From contig JABSSV010000005.1 of NCBI GenBank assembly GCA_013213875.1, positions 1 to 19,500 on the forward strand: 19,500 bases of DNA, read 5' to 3'. The DNA is from Lysobacterales bacterium. Its GTDB lineage: Bacteria > Pseudomonadota > Gammaproteobacteria > Xanthomonadales > SZUA-36. The translations under genes and the position numbers were made by a program. The notes under the pieces were generated by a model. It did no database searches. It was not told the DNA's origin and saw only the letters and a list, made by a program, of their open reading frames with translations. This document shows positions 15,286-19,500 of this stretch, in pieces; the first letter of the stretch is position 1, and each line of letters opens with the position of its first letter.

Positions 15286-15342
15286 TCTAAATCGGATTCT
15301 TGATCTGATCCGGCCCCGGAAAACGGCGATTCTGGAGGCACC

Positions 15343-15453
15343 ATGCCAGCGCGACGCGCCATGGCTGAAGCGATGCTTTATTCAGGGTATTATGCCTGCT
15401 TTCTCGGTGCTCTGGCATCTGCCTATTTTGGCGAAATCCGGCGACCGACTTGA
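15343..15453 (+). CDS. Possible 36-residue small protein or leader peptide upstream of efp
   Basis: An ATG at 15343 follows GGAGG (15334-15338) by four bases and opens a 36-codon ORF ending in TGA at 15451-15453, 30 bases before efp. The predicted peptide has a basic start (MPARRAM), a mildly hydrophobic middle (LYSGYYACFLGALASAYFG) that could sit in a membrane, and a basic end (EIRRPT). No family is recognised. It may be a real small protein, a translated leader or chance; the strong ribosome site and position are the only support. Confidence 0.35.
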   Translation: MPARRAMAEAMLYSGYYACFLGALASAYFGEIRRPT

Positions 15454-15483
15454 AAAACGTGCACACAACCATCGGAGCAGCGC

Positions 15484-16053
15484 ATGGCTTCTTATAGTAC
15501 CAACGAATTTCGTAGTGGTTTGAAGATCATTCTGGATGGTGATCCCTACAATATTGTGGAAAACGAATTCGTCAAACCGGGTAAGGGGCAGGCGTTCAAC
15601 CGGGTCAAGATTCGTAACCTGATCACGGGACGTGTCATTGAAAGAACCTTCAAATCCGGTGAATCGGTGGAAGCCGCTGACGTGTTTGAGACGGATGTGC
15701 AATACCTCTATAGCGATGGGGAAGACTGGCACTTCATGCACCCGGAGTCTTTTGAGCAGTATGCCTGCGGCAAGGACATTATCGGTGACGGCGCCCAGTG
15801 GATGAAAGAAGAGGACATGTGTTCCATGACCTTGTTCAACGGCGCGCCGCTCAGTGTGTTGCCGCCCAAGTTTACGGTCATGAAGATTATTGAAACGGAT
15901 CCCGGTCTCCGTGGTGACACCTCCGGCAGCGGTGGCAAGCCGGCCACGCTGGAATCCGGTGCGGTGGTTCGCGTACCTCTGTTCGTTCAGGAGGGTGAGG
16001 TGATCAAGGTCGACACACGCACTGGCGAATACGTGGCCCGCGTCAAGGACTGA
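15484..16053 (+). CDS. efp: Translation elongation factor P
   Basis: Binds between the P and E sites of ribosomes stalled at consecutive prolines and promotes peptide bond formation. The 189 residues match E. coli EF-P (188) throughout: FRSGLKIILDGDPY, FVKPGKGQAF, the central OB fold, and TDPGLRGDTSGSGGKPATLE with VPLFVQEGEVIKVDTRTGEY at the end. The tip residue is Lys34 in KPGKGQAF, the form that receives beta-lysine from EpmA/EpmB, not the Arg32 rhamnosylated form of Pseudomonas aeruginosa. Neither epmA nor epmB is next to it here, although epmB is often an efp neighbour. GGAG lies six bases before the ATG. The next gene starts ten bases after the stop, so they may share a transcript. Confidence 0.97.
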   Translation: MASYSTNEFRSGLKIILDGDPYNIVENEFVKPGKGQAFNRVKIRNLITGRVIERTFKSGESVEAADVFETDVQYLYSDGEDWHFMHPESFEQYACGKDIIGDGAQWMKEEDMCSMTLFNGAPLSVLPPKFTVMKIIETDPGLRGDTSGSGGKPATLESGAVVRVPLFVQEGEVIKVDTRTGEYVARVKD

Positions 16054-16063
16054 TAGATTCCGC

Positions 16064-17401
16064 ATGGCCGTCCGGGGCACCTTGCTGCTGCCGCAATTTC
16101 TGTTACCCGTGCGTCCGGCGGGCACCGTGCTAGAGCACCATGCACTGCGCATGGTGGGCGACCGCATCGACGCGCTGTTACCCGCAGAAGACGCCCTGGT
16201 CCGCTTTCCGGAGGACCTGCAAGTGGCCTTGCCCCGGCACGTTCTTATGCCGGGCATGATCAACCTGCATACGCACTCGCCCATGACGCTCCTGCGGGGA
16301 GTCGCAGACGACCTGCCTCTTGCGCAGTGGCTGCAGGACCACATTTGGCCAGCAGAACAACGTCTGGTGACTGCGCAGTTCGTGGCTGACGGCACGCGCC
16401 TGGCCATGCTGGAGATGCTGCTCAGCGGTACCACCTGTTTCAATGAGCAATATTTTTTTCCTGAGGTGATCGCTCGCGAGGCGCGTGCCTTCGGCATGCG
16501 CGCCTCGGTTGGCGTGCCAATCATTAACGTGGCTACGCCCTGGGCGGATGGTCTGCAGGCGTGCCTCGCGCGGGCGGAGGCGTTGATGGAGACGGTCGCT
16601 GATGACCCTCTGGTGGATGCCTGCCTGTCGCCCCACGCGCCCTACACGGTGGATGATCACGCGCTGCAGGAAGTGGCTGCGCTGGCGGTGGCGGGTCAGG
16701 TGCAGATCAGTATGCACGTGCTGGAAACTGCCGCTGAGCGTGTGCAACACGAACAGACGCACGGCATGGGGCCGCTGGCCCGGCTGCAGCGTTTTGGCTT
16801 GCTGGGTCCTGATTTCCTGGCCGTCCATATGGTGCATCCGGATGCGGAGGACATGCAGCGCCTGGCAGATACGGGCACCCAGCTGGCTCACTGCCCCAAA
16901 TCCAACCTTAAGCTGGCCAGCGGCATCTGTCCCCTGCCGCAGCTGCTGGCGGCGGGCTTGAATGTGGGGGTTGGCACGGATGGTGCTGCCAGCAATAACC
17001 GACTGGACCTGCTGGAGGAGGTGCGTACAGCGGCTTTGCTGGCCAAGGGCAGCTCCGGCGATGCCACCGCTGTGGATGCCTGGCAGGCCTTGGATATGGT
17101 CACCATTAATGGTGCCCGGGCCCTGGGCAAGGAAACCCAGCTGGGTTCACTCGAAGTCGGTAAAATAGCGGATCTGGCGGCCCTTGAGCTGCAGGCAGCC
17201 GCGACGCAACCCCTGCATCAGTTGCATTCCCAGCTGATCTACAGTGCGTCTTCCAGTCAGTTTAGTGATGTTTGGGTCGCCGGCGAGCGCTTACTCAAGG
17301 ACCGCCAGCTGACCCGTTTTCATGCCGATCAGCTGCTGGCTGAGGCGGCGCTTTGGCCAGCCCGTTTTCGCGGTGATGCGTCAGTAGGACCCAGCCTATG
17401 A
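16064..17401 (+). CDS. mtaD: 5'-methylthioadenosine/S-adenosylhomocysteine deaminase (TRZ/ATZ amidohydrolase family)
   Basis: Metal-dependent amidohydrolase of 445 residues. The metal and catalytic residues are in place: His69 and His71 (LHTHSP), His218 and Glu221 (MHVLET) and Asp306 (GTDGAASNN). LRGVADDLPLAQWLQDHIWP and CLSPHAPYTV are typical of the MTA/SAH deaminase branch. The next gene, ubiG, produces S-adenosylhomocysteine, and in Pseudomonas the homologue beside ubiG (PA3170) is a methylthioadenosine deaminase. Older annotations name such proteins chlorohydrolases or N-ethylammeline hydrolases, which I think misleading. The exact substrate preference cannot be read from sequence. The start has no close Shine-Dalgarno; AAGGA in the efp tail is 14 bases away. 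The stop overlaps the ubiG start as ATGA. Confidence 0.88.
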   Translation: MAVRGTLLLPQFLLPVRPAGTVLEHHALRMVGDRIDALLPAEDALVRFPEDLQVALPRHVLMPGMINLHTHSPMTLLRGVADDLPLAQWLQDHIWPAEQRLVTAQFVADGTRLAMLEMLLSGTTCFNEQYFFPEVIAREARAFGMRASVGVPIINVATPWADGLQACLARAEALMETVADDPLVDACLSPHAPYTVDDHALQEVAALAVAGQVQISMHVLETAAERVQHEQTHGMGPLARLQRFGLLGPDFLAVHMVHPDAEDMQRLADTGTQLAHCPKSNLKLASGICPLPQLLAAGLNVGVGTDGAASNNRLDLLEEVRTAALLAKGSSGDATAVDAWQALDMVTINGARALGKETQLGSLEVGKIADLAALELQAAATQPLHQLHSQLIYSASSSQFSDVWVAGERLLKDRQLTRFHADQLLAEAALWPARFRGDASVGPSL

Positions 17402-18123
17402 GTGTTGAGCACGGTAATGTCGATCCACAGGAGCGGCGCAAGTTTGACCATTTGGCCGCCAGCTGGTGGGACCCGGAAGGGGAATCCCGCCCGCTGCATG
17501 AGATCAACCCTGCGCGTCTGCGGTTTGTGCAGGAGCGCTGCCGCCTGACTGATGCGCGCGCCATCGACGTGGGTTGCGGCGGCGGCATCCTCAGTGAGGC
17601 GCTGGCTGCTGCCGGGGCCCGGGTGACTGGCCTGGATATCGCCGAGCGGGCGCTGGCGGTTGCCCGTTTACATCTGCACGAAAGCGAGTTGTCGGTAGAT
17701 TACCAGTGCATGACGGCCGAGGCCTTCGCCGCCGCGTCACCGGGCCAGGCGGATCTCGTGACCTGCATGGAGCTGCTGGAGCATGTGCCGGATCCTGCGG
17801 CGGTGGTGTCAGCCTGCGCCGGGATGCTAAAAGCAGGTGGCGATCTTTTTCTCAGCACCCTGAACCGGACGCCCGCCGCCTTTGCACTGGCCATCGTAGG
17901 CGCTGAACATATCGCGCGGCTGGTGCCACGGGGTACGCACCGCTATGACCGTTTTATTCGGCCCTCGGAGCTGTCCGCCTGGCTGCGCGCAGCCGGTCTG
18001 GAGGTGTGCGAGATCACAGGTTTGCACTACAACCCGATCAGCCGCTCGGCAGCGCTCGGTGGCTCCGTTGGCGTCAACTATCTGCTGCATGCCCGCAAGC
18101 CCGAACGCTCGGAGTTGCGCTAG
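17398..18123 (+). CDS. ubiG: Bifunctional ubiquinone O-methyltransferase
   Basis: Carries out both O-methylation steps of ubiquinone synthesis with S-adenosylmethionine. The 241 residues match E. coli UbiG (240): DPQERRKFDHLAASWWDPEG at the N-terminus, LHEINPARL, the SAM-binding DVGCGGG (57-63) and acidic Asp80, MELLEHVPDP (124-133), STLNRTPAAFALAIVGAEHI and RGTHRYDRFIRPSEL, which is specific to this family. AGGA at 17386-17389 lies eight bases before the ATG, within the end of the deaminase gene; the two genes overlap by four bases. The mupP-type gene follows after a single base. Confidence 0.97.
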   Translation: MSVEHGNVDPQERRKFDHLAASWWDPEGESRPLHEINPARLRFVQERCRLTDARAIDVGCGGGILSEALAAAGARVTGLDIAERALAVARLHLHESELSVDYQCMTAEAFAAASPGQADLVTCMELLEHVPDPAAVVSACAGMLKAGGDLFLSTLNRTPAAFALAIVGAEHIARLVPRGTHRYDRFIRPSELSAWLRAAGLEVCEITGLHYNPISRSAALGGSVGVNYLLHARKPERSELR

Positions 18124-18124
18124 C

Positions 18125-18784
18125 ATGGGTCATCGGGCCGCGCTGTTTGATCTGGATGGCACCCTGCTGGACACGGCCCCGGATCTCGTGGGCGCCCTGA
18201 ATGTGCTGCGCCGTGAAGAAGGGCTGGCGGAGGCGCCGGTGGCGGACTTTCGTGCCTACGTTTCGCAGGGGTCTTTGGGTTTGATTCGTGCCGGTTTGCC
18301 ACCGGCCGATGCAGCGCAGGAGTCGCGCTGGCGCCAGCGCTTTCTGGATTGGTATGAGCGCAATATGCTGCGCGCCACGCAGCCCTTCCAGGGGGTCGAG
18401 GGTCTGCTTGATGAGCTGGACCGGCGCGCGATTCCCTGGGCCGTGGTGACCAATAAGCCGGAATTCCTTACCCTGCCGCTACTGGCCCAGCTGGGTTGGA
18501 AAGGGCGCGCAGGCTGCGTGATCTGCGGTGACACGCTGACCACGGCGAAACCTCATCCCGCCCCGGTACTGTTGGCCTGTGAGCTGCTGGGCGTCGAGCC
18601 AGCGGCGGCCATCATGGTTGGTGATGATCCCCGCGATATGGAGGCGGCCGAGGCTGCGGGCACAACGCCGGTGCTCATGTCCTACGGCTATGGGGTCCAG
18701 GCGGCACTGGCGGCGGCATTGCCGCCGGCCCATGTGCTGGACCAGCCGGCAGAGATCCTGCGCTTGTTTGCGAACGTCTCATGA
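18125..18784 (+). CDS. mupP: HAD phosphatase, probably N-acetylmuramic acid 6-phosphate phosphatase MupP
   Basis: HAD-IA phosphatase of 219 residues. Motif I is FDLDGTLLDT (Asp9, Asp11), motif II VVTNKP (Thr109), motif III Lys142 in TAKPHPAP, and motif IV MVGDDPRDMEAAEAAGT (164-180). Such proteins are often called phosphoglycolate phosphatase (Gph). The GDDxRD form of motif IV, the AKPHPAPVLLAC stretch and the place right after ubiG match Pseudomonas MupP, which dephosphorylates MurNAc 6-phosphate in peptidoglycan recycling. Gph remains possible. The chosen ATG, with GGAG ten bases upstream, starts one base after the ubiG stop; a longer in-frame ORF reaching back into ubiG has no merit. The stop overlaps the next start as ATGA. 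Confidence 0.8.
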   Translation: MGHRAALFDLDGTLLDTAPDLVGALNVLRREEGLAEAPVADFRAYVSQGSLGLIRAGLPPADAAQESRWRQRFLDWYERNMLRATQPFQGVEGLLDELDRRAIPWAVVTNKPEFLTLPLLAQLGWKGRAGCVICGDTLTTAKPHPAPVLLACELLGVEPAAAIMVGDDPRDMEAAEAAGTTPVLMSYGYGVQAALAAALPPAHVLDQPAEILRLFANVS

Positions 18785-19500
18785 CGCTGGCCCCTGCTGA
18801 GCGTGCTGCCTGCGGCGAGCTGGCGCTGGAAGAGGGTGCCGAGTTTGATCTTGCCTATCGCTTCTGGCCGGGCCCGGAACGGGACCGGCTGCTGGCCCTT
18901 GAGGCGCTCTTTCGATCCCTGCGTGACGTGCCCCTGACCGTTAGCGATCCGGCCGTTGGCGTGGCCAAAATCAGCTGGTGGCAACAGGAATTGGCCAGTG
19001 TGCAGGAGAACGGCAGTCAACACCCCGTGGTTCGCGCTGTCACCATGACTGAAGCGCTGCCCGCTGCCAGCATGGGGAATTTCCAGAGCTATCTTATGCA
19101 GCTATTGCTGGCGCTGGAGGATCATTCCTTGTCCAGCGTGGATATGCTTCGGGAGGTCCTGTTCCAGACCGCCGGCGAGGAGGCCGTTATCATGACCGGC
19201 TGCGCGCCGGGCGATGTAGCGCCTGGTTTACGCGCCGCGGCCGCCGCAGCCCGTTTGCTGGAGTTGATGCGGACCCTGGCGCGTCGCGCCACGGAGCATC
19301 GCTGGCTCCCGCTGGATCTCATGGCGCGCCACCGGCTGAGTCGACAGGACGATTCCGATGCTGAGGCCCGGCAGGCCCTGGTGGTATCCCTGGCAGAACT
19401 GGCTCAGCAATGGCGCCAGTCGGAACCGCTCATGCCCGGCAGCAATGCTTCGCTGCGCTTTCTGTGCCTGCGTGACGCGGTGGTGGCGCGCCGGCTGGAG
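18781..19500 (+). CDS. Squalene/phytoene-synthase-like protein lacking the usual aspartate motifs; 3' end outside window
   Basis: The frame stays open from ATG 18781 to the window edge (240 codons). It resembles the squalene/phytoene synthase superfamily in layout: FDLAYRFWPGPERDRLLAL near residues 23-41, then VSDPAVGVAKISWWQQELA (54-72) like the family's SEP...RLQWWRDEL, HPVVRA, and a later LMRTLARRATEHRWLPLDLM segment like the LRD...GRxYLP region. The first Asp-rich motif (DDxxD) is replaced by RDVPLTVSD, and the second has no DxxxD. True prenyl synthase activity is therefore doubtful. It may belong to the non-catalytic branch of the family exemplified by the mitochondrial assembly factor NDUFAF6. 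The ATGA overlap with mupP shows it belongs to the same operon. Confidence 0.78.
   Translation, partial: MTLAPAERAACGELALEEGAEFDLAYRFWPGPERDRLLALEALFRSLRDVPLTVSDPAVGVAKISWWQQELASVQENGSQHPVVRAVTMTEALPAASMGNFQSYLMQLLLALEDHSLSSVDMLREVLFQTAGEEAVIMTGCAPGDVAPGLRAAAAAARLLELMRTLARRATEHRWLPLDLMARHRLSRQDDSDAEARQALVVSLAELAQQWRQSEPLMPGSNASLRFLCLRDAVVARRLE

Larger units (their letters stand above)
15230..15483. promoter_or_regulatory. Divergent intergenic region between the FimX-like gene and efp
   Basis: This is the only long non-coding stretch in the window. Bases 15236-15299 are strongly AT-rich against a GC-rich background, as expected for divergent promoters. It holds a dyad, a perfect minus-strand TATAAT, a weak plus-strand promoter-like pair (TTAAAA 15260-15265, TATATC 15282-15287, 16-base spacer) and, nearer efp, a possible 36-codon ORF. 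The efp ribosome site is GGAG at 15474-15477, six bases before its ATG. No RNA gene or riboswitch is recognisable. Confidence 0.7.

Noticed and set aside
15382..16524. Minus-strand open frame of 380 codons across efp and the deaminase gene
   Set aside because: It lies opposite two well-identified genes; its translation is low-complexity and matches no family.
17945..18124. Extended start for the HAD phosphatase inside ubiG
   Set aside because: The conserved FDLDGT motif lies a few residues after ATG 18125; the extension is ubiG read in another frame.
1..19500. Mobile element, phage, CRISPR or defence system
   Set aside because: No transposase, integrase, cas-like gene, direct-repeat array, tRNA-linked attachment site or clear compositional island was seen; the only AT-rich patch is the promoter region near 15240-15300.

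Overview
The window is a GC-rich, gene-dense stretch of bacterial chromosome, almost certainly from a gammaproteobacterium. Four features support this: a class II ribonucleotide reductase split into two polypeptides (the NrdJa/NrdJb layout known from Pseudomonas), the block xseB-ispA-dxs, the accA-tilS pair, and the neighbourhood MTA/SAH deaminase-ubiG-MupP-type phosphatase also seen in Pseudomonas. The genus cannot be fixed from the sequence. I see no phage, transposon, CRISPR array, tRNA or rRNA. Nearly every gene is a recognisable housekeeping gene.

Layout. (1) 2-2589, plus strand: the 3' part of nrdJa and the whole of nrdJb, closed by a strong intrinsic terminator at 2616-2645. (2) 2708-6801, plus strand: two unrecognised small membrane proteins, then deoA, deoD, cdd and an AlkB-like dioxygenase gene. 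Most junctions overlap, so this looks like one nucleoside catabolism/salvage transcript. (3) 6798-15229, minus strand: a seven-gene run read from right to left, consisting of a FimX-like degenerate GGDEF/EAL protein, gluQ, accA, tilS, xseB, ispA and dxs. It meets region 2 tail to tail, and the two stop codons share one TTAA. (4) 15230-15483: the only long non-coding stretch. It is an AT-rich divergent promoter region with a striking dyad and a possible 36-codon ORF. (5) 15484-19500, plus strand: efp, an MTA/SAH deaminase gene, ubiG, a mupP-type HAD phosphatase gene, and the 5' part of a squalene/phytoene-synthase-like gene that runs off the right edge.

How the genes work together. NrdJab makes deoxyribonucleotides with adenosylcobalamin. 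DeoA, DeoD and Cdd break down or salvage nucleosides. Dxs and IspA supply isoprenoids, including the ubiquinone tail, and UbiG methylates the ubiquinone ring. Its by-product S-adenosylhomocysteine, or the related methylthioadenosine, is a plausible substrate of the neighbouring deaminase. AccA feeds fatty-acid synthesis, TilS and GluQ modify tRNA, and EF-P rescues ribosomes at polyproline.

The least explained elements are the membrane-protein pair ahead of deoA, the dyad and TATAAT box in front of the FimX-like gene, the small ORF before efp, and the synthase-like protein at the right edge, which lacks the usual aspartate motifs. I did not find a convincing new multi-gene system.
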